Positions 22,295 to 34,265 are shown, counted from the first letter of the stretch. The stretch: DNA of 64,000 nucleotides from Homarus americanus (GCF_018991925.1 NW_024753828.1:3625999-3689998); one strand, 5' to 3'. Made by a program: numbers and translations. The notes: generated by a model not told the origin, from the sequence alone.

Positions 22295-22340
<46 letters not shown>

Positions 22341-22558
22341 GATGATGATGGTTGTGTGATGGGTGATGATGATGATGGTGATGATGGGTGGATTAATGAT
22401 TGATGATGTGGTGATGTGATGGTGATGATGATGATGATGATGATGATGGTGATGATGGTGATGATGATGATGATGATGGTGATAATGATGGTGATGATGA
22501 TGATGATGGTGATATGATGGTGATGATGATGATGATGATGATGGTGATATTGATGATA
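22280..22558. repeat. (GAT)n / (GGT) trinucleotide repeat
   Basis: GATGATGGTGAT repeats. The poly-Asp frame at 22212-22403 is an artefact. Confidence 0.93.
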
Positions 22559-22617
22559 GAATATACTCTTATCTGTTCTTACTGTTGTTGTCTTCGCTTA
22601 GTTCAAAATACATGTGA

Positions 22618-22980
22618 CTTGTTGTGGTGGTGGTAGATGGTGGTGGTTGATGGTTGATGGTGGTTGGTGGTGGTTGATGGTGGTTGGTGGTGGATGGTGG
22701 TAGGTGGTGGTTGATGGTGGTTGGTGGTGGTTGATGGTGGTAGGTGGTGGTTGATGGTGGTAGGTGGTGGTTGGTGGTGGTAGGTGATAGGTGGTGGTTG
22801 GTGGTTGATGGTGGTAGGTGGTGGTTGGTGGTGGTAGGTGATAGGTGGTGGTTGGTGGTTGATGGTGGTTGGTGGTGGTTGATGGTGGTTGGTGGTGGAT
22901 GGTGGTTGGTGGTTGGTGGTGGATGGTGGTTGATGGTTCATGGTGGTAGGTGGTGGTAGTTGATGGTTGATGGTGGTAGT
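22618..22980. repeat. GGTGGTTGATGGT minisatellite
   Basis: Irregular units of GGTGGTTGATGGT and GGTGGTAGGTGGT. The His/Pro/Thr frames on the minus strand are artefacts. Confidence 0.93.
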
Positions 22981-23062
22981 TTGTAGACGCTGAGAGATTG
23001 TAAGAGGTGGTTTGAGAGCTGGGAGAGGGTAGAGAGAGGCAAGAAGCAGGGATACGATGGCA

Positions 23063-23065
<3 letters not shown>

Positions 23066-23110
<45 letters not shown>
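23066..23110. repeat. (GA)n microsatellite
   Basis: About 22 GA dinucleotides. Confidence 0.96.
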
Positions 23111-23112
<2 letters not shown>

Positions 23113-23241
23113 AAGCAGCATCAAGCACAGTGAGCGGATAAGCAAAAAAATTAGTCGCTGGAGGCGTTTGAGCTCTCCTTGGCTAATCATTAAAACACAA
23201 CCATGTCGCTAATCATGGTTTATTAATTTCTGGATGAGATT

Positions 23242-25360
23242 GGCCGGGATGAAGGAGCCGGCCAGGATGAAGGAAGTCGGCCAGGATGAAAGAGCCGGCC
23301 GGGATGAAGGAGCCGGCCGGGATGAAGAGTCGGCCAGGATGAAAGAGCCGGCCGGGATGAAGGAGCCGGCCGGGATGAAGAGTCGGCCAGGATGAAGGAG
23401 TCGGCCGGGATGAAGGAGCCGGCCGGGATGAAGGAGCCGGCCGGGATGAAGAGCCGGCAGGATGAGCCGGCCAGGATGAAGGAGCCGGCCGGGATGAAGG
23501 AGCCCAAGCCGGGAAGGAGCCGGCCGGGATGGCGGCCAGGATGAAGGAGTCGGCCAGGATGAAGAGCCGGCCGGGATGAAGGAGTCGGCCGGGATGAAGA
23601 GCCGGCAGGATGAAGGAGTCGGTCAGGATGAAGAGCCGGCCGGGATGAAGGAGCCGGCCGGGATGAAGTCGGCCAGGATGAAAGAGCCGGCCAGGATGAA
23701 GGAGCCGGCCAGGATGAAGGCCGGCTGGGATGAAGGAGTCGGCCAGGATGAAGAGCCGGCTAGGATGAAGGAGTCGGCCAGGATGGAAGAGGTCAGCCAG
23801 GATGAAGGAGTCGGCCAGGATGAAGGAGTCGGCCAGGATGGAAAGGCCGGCCAGGATGAAGGAGCCGGCCAGGATGAAAGACCGGCCGGGATGAAGGAGT
23901 CGGCCGGGATGAAGGAGCCGGCCAGGATGAAACCGGCCGGGATGAAGGAGTCGGCCGGGATGAAGGCCGGCCAGGATGAAGGGCCGGCCAGGATGAAGGA
24001 CCGGCCAGGATGAAGGAGCCAGCCAGGATGAAGGAGCCGGCCGGGATGAAAGAACAGGCGGATGAAAGAGCCGGCCGGGATGAAGGAGCCGGCCAGGATG
24101 AAGAGTCGGCCAGGATGAAGGCCGGCCAGGATGAAGGAGCCGACCGGGATGAAGGGCCGGCCGGGATGAAAAGGCCGGCCAGGATGAAGAGTCGGCCAGG
24201 ATGAAGGGCCAGGATGAAGAACCGGCCGGATGAAGGAGCCGCCAGGATGAAGGAGCCGAGCCGGGATGAAGGAGTCGGCCAGGATGGAAAAGAGCCGGCC
24301 AGGATGAAGACCGGCCAGGATGAAAGAGCCGGCCAGGATGAAACCAGCCAGGATAAGCCGGGATGAACACGAGTCGGCCAGGATGAAAGAGCCGGCAGGA
24401 TGAAGGAGTCAGCCAGGATGAAGGAGCCGGCCGGGATGAAGGTCGGCCAGGATGAAAAGAGCCGGCCAGGATGAAGGAGCCGGCCAGGATGAAAGAGCCG
24501 GCCAGGATGAAAGAAGCCGGCCAGGATGAAAGAGCCGGCCGGGATGAACGAGTCGGCCAGGATGAAGGAGCCGGCCAGGATGAAGGAGCCGGCCAGGATG
24601 AAAGAATCCGGCCAGGATGAAGGCCAGCCAGGATGAAAAGAACCGGCCAGGATGAAAGGCCGGCCAGGATGAAAGAGCCGGCCAGGATGAAGGAGTCGGC
24701 CAGGATGAAGAGTCGGCCAGGATGAAGGAGTCGGCCAGGATGAAGGAGCCGGCCAGGATGAAGGAGCCGGCCAGGATGAAGGAGTCGGCCAGGATGAAGG
24801 AGTCGGCCAGGATGAAGGAGCCGGCCAGGATGAAGGAGTCGGCCGGGATGAAGGAGCCGGCCGGATGAAGGAGCCGGCCGGGATGGAAAGAGCCGGCCAG
24901 GATGAAGAGCCGGCCAGGATGAAGGAGTCGGCCAGGATGAAGGAGCCGGCCGGGATGAAGGAGCCGGCCAGGATGAAGGAGCCGGCCAGGATGAAAGAGC
25001 CGGCCAGGATGAAGGAGCCGACCAGGATGAAAGAGCGGCCAGGATGAAAGAGCCAGCCAGGATGAAAGAGCCGGCCAGGATGAAAGAACCAGCCGGGATG
25101 AAAGAGCCGGCCAGGATGAAGGAGCCGGCCAGGATGAAAGAAAAGCCGGGATGAAGGAGCCGCAGGATGAAAAACCGGCCAGGATGAAAGAAACCGGGAT
25201 GAAAAAACCGGCCAGGATGAAGAGCCGGCCAGGATGAAAGAAGCCGGCCAGGATGAAGAGCGGCCAGGATGAAAAACCGGCCAGGATGAAAGAGAGCCGG
25301 CCAGGATGAAAGAGCCGGCCAGGATGAAAGAGTCGGCCAGGATGAAAGAGTCGGCCAGGG
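23242..25360. repeat. 18-bp satellite (GGAGCCGGCCAGGATGAA), 2.1 kb
   Basis: About 120 units of GGAGCCGGCCAGGATGAA with common variants GGAGTCGGCC and CCGGCCGGGATG. Since 18 is a multiple of three, frames stay open across dozens of units in both strands (up to ~530 codons). Scattered one-base changes still break every frame. Each unit holds a CpG in CCGGCC or TCGGCC. Confidence 0.96.
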
Positions 25361-25424
25361 TGTTATGGGCAGATATGAGCCGCAAAGTACGCCCTAATTA
25401 TCCGCTGCTTGGGGAATGTGGCCG

Positions 25425-25805
25425 CCAAATAAAGTTAATGGCCGCCAAATAAGGGGTTGTGGTCGTCAAGTAAGGAGTTGTGGGCGTCAAATAAAGTTGT
25501 GGTCGTCAAGTAAAGGGGATTGTAGCCGCCAAATAAGGATTGTGGCTGCCAAATAAAGGAGATTGTGGGCGCAAAATAAGGGTTGTGGGCGCCAAATAAG
25601 GGGTTATGGCAGCCAAATAAAGTTGTGGGCGCCAAATAAAGGGATTATGGCCGCAAACAAAGGGATTATGGCCACCAATAAAGGGATTATGGCGCCAAAT
25701 AAGGAAGGTTAGGGAAGATATTATGGCGATCAAGGAAGGGATTGTGGTGATCAAGGAAGGGATTGTGGCGATCAAGGAAGGGATTGTGGTAGCCAAAGAT
25801 GGGAT
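25425..25805. repeat. ~20-bp minisatellite (GCCAAATAAGGGGTTGTGG)
   Basis: About 18 units of GGCGCCAAATAAGGGGTTGT, with GTCGTCAAGTAAGG and GATCAAGGAAGGGATTGTGG variants at the two ends. Confidence 0.9.
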
Positions 25806-25956
25806 TGTGACGGGTAACTCAGGTAACAAAAGAATAAATTATAATCGAGAGTAACAGATGAGTGACATATAAACACACAGACAAAATAAACATAGATTGT
25901 TATGATGTTTATGAGGGTCAACATAAACATCAGAAAACATTAATCAGTGTAAGTTA

Positions 25957-26808
25957 AGTTAGGTTAGGTTAGGTTAGGTTAGGTTAGGTTAGGTTAGGTT
26001 AGGTTGGGTTAGGTTAGGTTAGGTTAGGTTAGTTTGGTTAGGTTAGGTTAGGACTGAGGTTAGGTTAGGTTAGGTTAGGTTTGGTTTGGTTTGGTTTGGT
26101 TAGGTTAGGTTGGGTTGGGTTAGGTTAGGTTAGGTTAGGTTAGGTTAGGTTAGGTTAGGTTAGGTTAGGTTGGGGTTGGATGGGATGGTTAGGTTAGGTT
26201 GGGTTGGGTTAGGTTAGGTTAGGTTAGGTTAGGTTAGGTTAGGTTAGGTTAGGTTAGGTTTGGTTTGGTTTGGTTTGGTTAGGTTAGGTTAGGTTAGGTT
26301 AGGTTAGGTTAGGTTGGGTTAGGTTAGGTTAGGTTAGGTTAGGTTAGGTTAGGTTAGGTTAGGTTAGGTTAGGTTTGGTTTGGTTAGGTTTGGTTAGGTT
26401 TGGTTAGGTTAGGTTTGGTTAGGTTTGGTTAGGTTAGGTTAGGTTAGGTTAGGTTAGGTTAGGTTAGGTTAGGTTAGGTTAGGTTAGGTTTGGTTAGGTT
26501 TGGTTAGGTTTGGTTAGGTTAGGTTATATGCTTGAACAAGTTTGATAGAAATAGGCTTAGTAAGGAAAGGGTTAGGTTAGGTCAGGTTAGTTTAGGTTAG
26601 GTTAGGATGGTTTAGGATAGGTTAGGTTAGGTTAGGTTAGGTTAGGTTGGGTTAGGTTAGGTTAGGTTAGTTTGGTTAGGTTAGGTTAGGTTAGGTTAGG
26701 TTAGGTTAGGTTAGGATGGGATGGTTAGGTTAGGTTAGGTTAGGTTGGTTAGGTTAGGTTAGGATAGGTTAGTTTAGGATAGGTTAGGTTAGGTTAGGAC
26801 CAAACACA
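25957..26808. repeat. Interstitial TTAGG telomeric tract, ~850 bp
   Basis: About 160 units of TTAGG on the plus strand with blocks of TTTGG and TTGGG variants. One unique insertion occurs at about 26527-26570. TTAGG is the arthropod telomere repeat. The variant blocks recur (for example four TTTGG in a row at two places), which suggests internal duplication. Confidence 0.95.
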
Positions 26809-27095
26809 CTACCCACACATCACTGTTTTTGTTCATATTAAGAGACGTTCGTATGTAGATGTTAGAGGCGTCTTTACACCCTCGATCTTAATCACCAAAA
26901 CATGTACACCTTTCCAAAGTTTATACCTTCCGAGTATTTTGTGACTTTATATATTTTTTTATATAAAGTTTCACGCTCGTTTTGAGTAAATCTTGTGGTT
27001 GACAAAAAACGGCCGGAAAGTTGGCTAAATTTGAGGTAGAACTACTTTTATGGTGCTATAAACATTTGAGATGCAAGACCTGAGTGCTGGGGATT
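26809..27095. other. AT-rich unique gap
   Basis: No recognisable feature. Confidence 0.5.
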
Positions 27096-27289
27096 ACGGG
27101 GAGGGAGGGTGGGGTGGGGAGGGAGCTGGTCGTCACTAGAAGGTAAACAAAACACCTTTACATCCTCACCACTAACATGTCTCCTCAAACTGACAACAAT
27201 TAAGTCTGTAATGGTGAAAATATTCGGACTAAAACTCGTAATAACAAGATTAAGGAACAGAGGAAGGAAACTCACAGTGTGTAAAGCTG

Positions 27290-29216
27290 GGAGAGGGAGG
27301 AAGGAGGGACGTGGGATGAGAAGGAGGGACGTGGGATGGAGGGAGGGGCGTGGGAGGAGGGAGGGGGCGTGGGATGGAGGGAGGGCGTGGGAGGGAGGGG
27401 AAGGGGCGTGGGATGGAGGAGGGGCGTGGGATGGAGAGAGGGGGCGTGGGATGGAGGAGGGGGCGTGGGAGGGAGAAGGGAGGCGTGGGATGGAGGGAGG
27501 GGGCGTGGGAGGGAGGGAGGGGCGTGGGATGGAGAGGGAAGGGTGGGATGGAGGGAGGGGCGTGGGATGGAGGGAGGGGCGTGGGAGGGAGGAAGGGGCG
27601 TGGGATGGAGGGGAAGGGCGTGGGATGGAGAGAGGGGCGTGGGATGGAGGGAAGGGGCGTGGGATGGAGGAGGGCGTGGGATGGAGAGAGGGGCGTGGGA
27701 TGGAGGGAGGGGGCGTGGGATGGAGGAAGGGGCGTGGGATGGAGGGGAGGGCGTGGGATGGAGAGGGGCGTGGGATGGAGGGAGGCGTGGGATGGAGGGA
27801 GGGGCGTGGGATGGAGGGAAGGGGCGTGGGATGGAGGGGAAGGGGCGTGGGATGGAGGTGGGGCGTGGGGAGGAGGAGGGACGTGGGATGGAGAAGGGGC
27901 GGGGATGGAGGAGGGGCGTGGGATGGAGGGGGGCGTGGGATGGAGGGAGGGGCGTGGGATGGAGGGCGTGGGATGGAGGAGGGGCGTGGGATGGAGAGAG
28001 GGGGCGTGGGATGGAGGGAGGGGGGTGGGATGGAGGGAGGGGCGTGGGATGGAGGGAAGGGCGTGGGATGGAGGAGGGGCGTGGGATGGAGAGAGGGGCG
28101 TGGGATGGAGGGGCGTGGGATGGAGGGAGGGGCGTGGGATGGAGGAGGGGATGGGATGGAGAGAGGGGGCGTGGGAGGGAGGGAGGGGGGCGTGGGATGG
28201 AGGGAGGGGCGTGGGATGGAGGGAGGGGCGTGGGATGGAGGGAGGGGCGTGGGATGGAGAGAGGGGCGTGGGATGGAGGGAGGGCGTGGGATGGAGGGAG
28301 GGCGTGGGATGGAGGGAGGGCGTGGGATGGAGAGGGGCGTGGGAGGGAGGGAGGGGCGTGGGATGGAGGGAGGGCGTGGGATGGAGGGAGGGGCGTGGGA
28401 TGGAGAGAGAGGGGGGGCGTGGGAGGGAGGGAGGGGCGTGGGATGGAGGGAGGGCGTGGGATGGAGGGAGGCGTGGGATGGAGAGGGGGCGTGGGATGGA
28501 GGGAGGGGCGTGGGATGGAGGAGGGGGGCGTGGGATGGAGGGAGGGGCGTGGGATGGAGGAGGGCGTGGATGGAGGGAGGGGCGTGGGAGGGAGGGAGGG
28601 GCGTGGGATGGAGGGGAAGGGGCGTGGGATGGAGAGGGAAGGGGCGTGGGATGGAGAGAGGGGCGTGGGATGAAGGGAGGGGGCGTGGGATGAAGGGAGG
28701 GCGTGGGATGGAGGAGGGGCGTGGGAGGGAGGGAGGCGTGGGATGGAGGAGGGGCGTGGGATGAGAGAGGGGCGTGGGATGAAGGGAGGGGCGTGGGATG
28801 GAGGGAGGGGGCGTGGGATGGAGGGAGGGGCTGGGGATGGAGGGGAGGGCGTGGGATGGAGGGTGGGGGCTTGGGATTGAAGGAAGGGCGTGGGATGGAG
28901 GAGGGGGCGTGGGAGGGAGGGAGGGGCGTGGGATGGAGGAAGGGGCGTGGGATGGAGAGAGGGGGCGTGGGATGAAGGGAAGGGGCGTGGGATGGAGGGA
29001 GGGGCGTGGGATGGAGGGAGGGCGTGGGATGGAGGGAGGGGTGGGATGGAGGGTGGGGGCTTGGGATTGAAGGAAGGGCGTGGGATGGAGGGAGGGGCGG
29101 GGAGGAGGGAGGGGCGTGGGATGGAGGGAAGGGCGTGGGATGGAGAGAGGGCGTGGGATGAAGGGAGGGGGCGTGGGATGGAGGGAGGGCGTGGGAGGGA
29201 GGGAGGGAAGATGAGA
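27290..29216. repeat. ~19-bp G-rich satellite (GGCGTGGGATGGAGGGAGG), 1.9 kb
   Basis: About 105 units of GGCGTGGGATGGAGGGAGGG with variable G-run length and ATGGAGAGAGG variants. No stops occur in several frames, so 450-757-codon frames appear on both strands. They are artefacts. Runs of GGG are regularly spaced and could form G-quadruplexes. Confidence 0.95.
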
Positions 29217-29430
29217 TGGGCGAAAGGAGTGTTGGGAGGAAAGGAGAGGTGATGTGGGAGGGGAAGGGAAAGGATATAAGGATGGATGAGAAAGAAGGAA
29301 GGGTCAGGAAAGGAGAGTGGAATATATAAACAGAAAGAGGAAGAAGGAGAGATAGAGGAGAGTGGAGGAAACAGGGAAGGAGAACAAAGAAAGGGAGATG
29401 GGAAGAGAGAGAGAGAGAGAGGACACACAC
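29217..29430. repeat. Purine-rich flank with short (GA)n
   Basis: GGAAAGGA and AGAGAGAG-rich sequence at the right edge of the G-rich satellite. Confidence 0.75.
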
Positions 29431-29479
29431 ACCCACAGAAGGTATACAGTGTACATGTGCATGAGGGTGGGCATGAGAT

Positions 29480-29480
<1 letters not shown>

Positions 29481-29529
<49 letters not shown>
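29481..29529. repeat. (CA)n microsatellite
   Basis: About 24 CA dinucleotides. Confidence 0.96.
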
Positions 29530-29531
<2 letters not shown>

Positions 29532-30124
29532 GGCACAGTGTACACGGTGTATCAGAGCGGGCGTGTCGGGCACTTAAAGCAGCCTCTGTAGCGTTTTTAA
29601 GCTACTTTACCCTTTGCCCGGGATTAAGGAACTCTGCATAATGGAGTCTGCATTTTAAGTGGGAGACGTTTGAGCGGTGCTTCACGGTGATTGGTCCAGG
29701 ACGGGGGAGGTGGGGCCGAATGCACGAGTAAACACCAACTTCTACGGGATGACTAATACACACAAGGCGCGCCGACACATAACGACCACCGCCCTAATTG
29801 GAAAGCTAGAACCGAACATTTCCATATACTTAGCGGGTTGTTGGTGCCTGAGTGAAATAGCGTTGTTCTGCTGGCGTAACGAGGTGGTTGGAAGCGCCTC
29901 TGCATGTAAATACCCGCTTGTAACCTAAGCCTCCGTCTCGCTCCTGGGTCCGGCTTCTTTCCTCTCCTTAACCGAATTTCTTTTGCCTTCTCTGGTTAAA
30001 CTTGTTGTCAGATCTTCTTCACAATATGTCTTGATGTTCTCTTAGGAAAATTGTAAGAGAAAAATTACCATAAAATGTTGTTGTTAGATATGGAGAATTT
30101 TTGTTGAAGCAATGACAGAAAATG
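29530..30124. other. Unique region with CCAAT- and GC-box-like words
   Basis: Repeat-free and moderately GC-rich for this window. ATTGG at 29690-29694 is followed 9 bases later by GGGGGAGGTGGGGC at 29703-29716. No credible coding frame lies downstream. A promoter reading is speculative. Confidence 0.3.
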
Positions 30125-30127
30125 ATG

Positions 30128-30325
<198 letters not shown>

Positions 30326-30326
30326 G

Positions 30327-30652
30327 ACCTGTGGTGTAATGGTCAGCATCCTCGCTTCGCAAGCGACAGATCAGTTCGATCCCCGGGCAGGGTGAACTAT
30401 CAGGTTTCTTTGCCATTTGCCTCTGTCTATCCCAGTAGTAGTGGGAACCTGGATATTAATCGATTTGCGGATCGTGTTCCAGGGTAATGGTTAGCCAGTG
30501 CAGTTGGCGATTGTCCGTCTTCTGGACTATTGCATGACACTGGGTCACCAACTCGTTAACTCAGGGTGTGGTTGTTGTGTTGGCGACAGCTTCTACATCT
30601 TAAACAAATTCACGCCTTGGTGGCCCTAGGGCTGGCCATCCACGTTACACGA
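30327..30652 (+). mobile_element. tRNA-derived SINE, second copy, inside (GT)n
   Basis: The same element as at 18143-18494. The head is GACCTGTGGTGTAATGGTCA, with TTCGCAA between TCGC and GCGA as a tRNA-type anticodon arm, and GTTCGATCCCCGGGC as box B. The body shares TTGGTGGCCCT-type and GTTACAC..GGGACAAC sequence with the first copy. The left flank is (GT)n and the right flank resumes with CTGTGTGTGTT, so insertion inside the microsatellite is likely. It is not a functional tRNA gene: the acceptor stem is not closed and the anticodon stem is imperfect. Confidence 0.82.
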
Positions 30653-30824
30653 GGGACAACCATCTGTGTGTGTTAACAGAGAACGATGCATTATACACCT
30701 CAAGGTAACAAACAAGAACACTAATGGTAACGGTGAACGAATGACTTTCTTTGAATTAACATCAATTACACTAAATCAGCTTCTTTGGTCAACACTCCGT
30801 CCCTGTGTTACTCTTCCCACGTCC

Positions 30825-31265
30825 ACCTCACCTAAGCCTACACCCTCACCCACACCTAACCTACCCCACTCACCCCACACCTAACCTACACCCCACTCAC
30901 CCCACCTAACCTACCACCCACACCTAACCCACCCCTCACCCCACACCTAACCTACACCCCACTCACCCCACACCAACCTACCTCACTCACCCCACACAAC
31001 CCACACCCCACTCACCCCACCTAACCTACCTCTCACCCCACACCTAACCCACACCCCTCACCCACCTAACCTACACCTCTCACACACCCAACACACACCT
31101 CACTCACACACCTAACCACCTCACTCACCTACTAACCCACACCTACCCAACACCCACACCACCTACACCCATACCATGCCTCACCTACATCATACCACAC
31201 CTACCATACCATGCCTACACCCATACCATGCCACACCTACACCCATACCATCTACACCTCACCTA
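30825..31265. repeat. C/A-rich minisatellite (CACCCCACACCTAACCTAC)
   Basis: Irregular CACCCCACACCTAACC units, passing into CACCTACACCCATACCATGC at the right end. Confidence 0.88.
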
Positions 31266-31462
31266 CACAGTGACAGAACAAGAAAATAATGTTTATAAAT
31301 GAGTTGGAAGAATGTGTAGTAGAAGACAGTCATGAGTGAATGTTAATAAATAAAACTAAAGGAAGATGAAAGAAAGAATGTTAGTTAGACCTGAAAACAA
31401 AAATGGAAAATGAAAACAAATTTAATGTATTGAGAAGTGAACATTGAAGAGAGGAGCGAGGA

Positions 31463-31494
31463 GGTGTGTGTGTGTGTCTGTGTGTGTGTGTGTC

Positions 31495-31556
<62 letters not shown>
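31463..31556. repeat. (GT)n microsatellite
   Basis: About 45 GT dinucleotides with CT interruptions near the left end. Confidence 0.95.
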
Positions 31557-31558
<2 letters not shown>

Positions 31559-31742
31559 AATGACAAACCCTTAGTAAGTCTCCTCATTATATCTCCATGC
31601 AGTCTCCAACCTTCTCTGTCCATATGAATGTCAGCTCATTTCTCGATTTCAGTTAACGATTACAGCTCATTTAACGATTACAAGACAATTACGACAACTA
31701 ATGAGGTAGGGTTACCTGGCTGTACCTTATACCTACCTGGTC

Positions 31743-31758
31743 TAAAAAAAAAAAAAAA

Positions 31759-31805
<47 letters not shown>
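31743..31805. repeat. Poly(A) run followed by (GA)n
   Basis: About 23 A residues and then about 20 GA dinucleotides. A poly(A) run can mark a retroposed 3' end, but no element was recognised to the left. Confidence 0.9.
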
Positions 31806-31812
<7 letters not shown>

Positions 31813-32862
31813 TATACTGTTCACTTGAGCACAACGGCAGATAAACCTGAGAGACATGGTAACCAAGACTGGGTGAGTCATCAAACACTTGGCAGCAGCG
31901 GCGGGAAGAGTTTGGGCGTGACGACGGGACAATGATACAAATCCTAGCTTATTCCCACAAGGATTTTTGCCGCAGTGATCTCACAAACCTGACGTAATTA
32001 TGCCGATGACAAAACAAAACTCTGACACTCTTATTTTATAATTATCTCCTTAACACACATACTTATACGCTTGTAATCCTTGTGAGATAACATTATGATA
32101 CCAGAGGTGTCGCTGGGTATAAATTTAATAGTTCTGCACAAGACGAGCTGTGTTTGGTCGTCACCGTGAATGACGTCACACTCTATGAGACGGTTGATTG
32201 GTGGTTATATCGTCATGACTTGGTACGTCATTGTAAACAAATATTTTTTACTGAGGAAAACAAAGAAAGTAAGATCCCACGTTGATGTGCATGAGAACCT
32301 GCACTGACACACCGACATAAAAAGTAGCTCATATTCTCCCGCACATAAGGGATCATTTCTATAAACACTCTCTCAGCTATGTACCTCCCGCCAACACCCC
32401 CTCACGCGCGGTCAGTGGCGATGTAAATAATGATAACGCCAAACTTAATGTATATACCAATAATGAAAGACTTTAACTCTTAACATCAGAGTTTTGATAT
32501 AGATTACGTACGACCATGGGTCCACAACACCTTCCACCCCTTTGTTCTCTGTAGGGGCCTTGTGACGGACTCAGATAGGTATCGTGAGGGTGTCTTGTGT
32601 CTCCTAGTTACCCGTGTACCTGTGTGACTCCTACGTCAGGTTGTCGCTCCCAAGACCCAGGAGCCAGTACGTCCCCATGAGCTGGTCCAGTCAGCCTCCT
32701 CCTCTTCCTTCCTTGACTCCAGTGCGGCTCCCGACCTCCGTTTGTTGACACTTATTTTATTCACTCTTGAGTTGTGTCCTGGTAATGCTAAGTCAATGAG
32801 AGTATTGCCAGTATAAGCCACCTCTGCCCTCCCTGCTAGACAGTCACAGCACCAGAGCCAAC
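31806..32862. other. Unique ~1-kb region with CRE and CCAAT words
   Basis: The longest repeat-free stretch in this part of the window. It has TATAAAT at 32118-32124, TGACGTCA at 32171-32178 and ATTGG at 32197-32201. The open frames are short and unrecognised. It could hold a promoter or first exon, but nothing proves it. Confidence 0.35.
32165..32205. promoter_or_regulatory. CRE-like palindrome next to an inverted CCAAT box
   Basis: TGACGTCA at 32171-32178 is the full CRE palindrome bound by CREB/ATF proteins. ATTGG follows 18 bases later. The spacing is plausible for a minus-strand promoter (CCAAT then CRE), but no gene is seen. Confidence 0.2.
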
Positions 32863-32945
32863 CAGCCTAACCTAACCTAACCTAACCTAACTTAACCTAA
32901 CCTAACCTAACCTAACCTAACCTAACCTAACCTAACCTAACCTAA
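32863..32945. repeat. Interstitial (CCTAA)n telomeric tract
   Basis: About 16 units of CCTAA with one CTTAA variant. Confidence 0.95.
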
Positions 32946-33084
32946 TCTCCTTTGTATAGTACATGAGAGGAGATGAGATAGTCACATTAGTATACACTGA
33001 TCCAGGTGAACTCTCGTTATATTCATCTGTTCAGCAAAGTCGTGTCATAAGTATGTAAGTATTAACATAGTTTCCTGTTGTATA

Positions 33085-33089
<5 letters not shown>

Positions 33090-33136
<47 letters not shown>
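33090..33136. repeat. (CA)n microsatellite
   Basis: About 23 CA dinucleotides. Confidence 0.96.
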
Positions 33137-33138
<2 letters not shown>

Positions 33139-33225
33139 TGTCAGAGTGGGCCACAAGACTTCGGGTCACATGGTTGGTCTATGTCAAATCGGATTTATAG
33201 GTTGCTGACGTCACTTCCACTCTCA

Positions 33226-33380
33226 AGGTGGTGGTGGTGGTGGTAGTGATGGTGGTAGTGATGGTGGTGGTGGTAGTGATGGTGGTAGTGATGGTGGTGG
33301 TGGTGATAGTGGTGGTGGGTTAGAGATGGTGATGGTGGCTTTAGATGGTGATGGATGGTGATAAGTGTGATAGTAGTAAT
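33226..33380. repeat. GGTGGTAGTGAT repeat
   Basis: GGTGGTGGTAGTGATGGT units, degenerating after 33320. Confidence 0.9.
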
Positions 33381-33525
33381 GGTGATCGGAAACCTTATGA
33401 GACACACCTGGTGATGCAAGTCTAACACTCACAAACCAATAAACAATATGTCTACCTGAGGGGCCTTGTTCTTCACCTACCTGACCACCAGTACTGTTAA
33501 CCCTACGACCTGTCTGTCCTCTAGG

Positions 33526-33803
33526 TTTAGAGTTAGGTTAGGTTAGGTTTAGGTTTAGGTTAAGGTTAGAGTTAGGTTTAGTTAGGTTTAGGTAGGTTTA
33601 GGTAGGTTTAGGTTAGGTTTAGGTTTGGTTAGGTTAGCTTTAGGTTGGGTTTAGGTTGGGTTTAGGTTTAGGTTGGGTTTAGGTTGGGTTAGGTTGGGTT
33701 GGGTTAGGTTAGGTTAGGTTAGGTTAGCTTTAGGTTGGGTTAGGTTAGGTTAGGTTAGGTTTAGGTTTAGGTTTAGGTTTAGGTTAGGTTTAGGTTAGGT
33801 TAT
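33526..33803. repeat. Interstitial TTAGG/TTTAGG tract
   Basis: Mixed TTAGG and TTTAGG units with TTGGG and AGCTT variants. More degenerate than the 26-kb tract. Confidence 0.92.
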
Positions 33804-33879
33804 GGTCACGCAGAGAAGTCACAGACGGGTCACAGAGAGGTCACGTGTGAGCTACTGTTGTTACATTCTTAAGGTCTTC

Positions 33880-34265
33880 TCCTCTTCTCTTCCTCCTTGT
33901 TTTATTTCTATCTCTCCTTCCTTCTCCTCCTCCTATGATAACCCCTCCTCCTCCTCTCCGTCACCCACCTCCTCCCTCCTCCTCCTCTCCGTCACACCCC
34001 TCCTCCTCTCCGTCACACTCACCCCTCCTCCTCCTCCGTCACACTCACCCCTCCTCCTCCTCTCCGTCCCTCACCCCCTCCTCCTCCTCTCCGTCACACT
34101 CACCTCCTCCTCCTCCTCTCCGTCACACTCACCTCCTCCCTCCTCCTCTCCGTCACACTCACCCCTCCTCCTCCTCTCCATCACACTCCTCCTCCCTTCT
34201 CTCCGTCACTCACCTCCTCTTCCTCCTCTCCGTCCTCACCTCCTCCTCCTCTCCGTCACACTCAC
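33880..34265. repeat. CT-rich minisatellite (CCTCCTCCTCTCCGTCACAC)
   Basis: About 15 irregular units with core CCTCCTCCTCTCCGTCACAC then TCA. Confidence 0.9.

Noticed and set aside
22212..22403. Acidic poly-Asp protein
   Set aside because: Frame of the (GAT)n repeat.
23213..25385. 385- and 530-codon frames with SFILAGSSSWPA-type repeats
   Set aside because: Artefact of the 18-bp satellite, whose unit is a multiple of three.
27250..29545. Two 757-codon minus-strand frames rich in Ser/His/Pro
   Set aside because: They are translations of the ~19-bp G-rich satellite in different frames. Several frames are open on both strands, as expected for a repeat without stops.
30327..30400. tRNA gene
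   Set aside because: It has A- and B-box-like words and a tRNA-type anticodon loop, but the stems do not close properly and the sequence continues as a SINE shared with 18143-18494.
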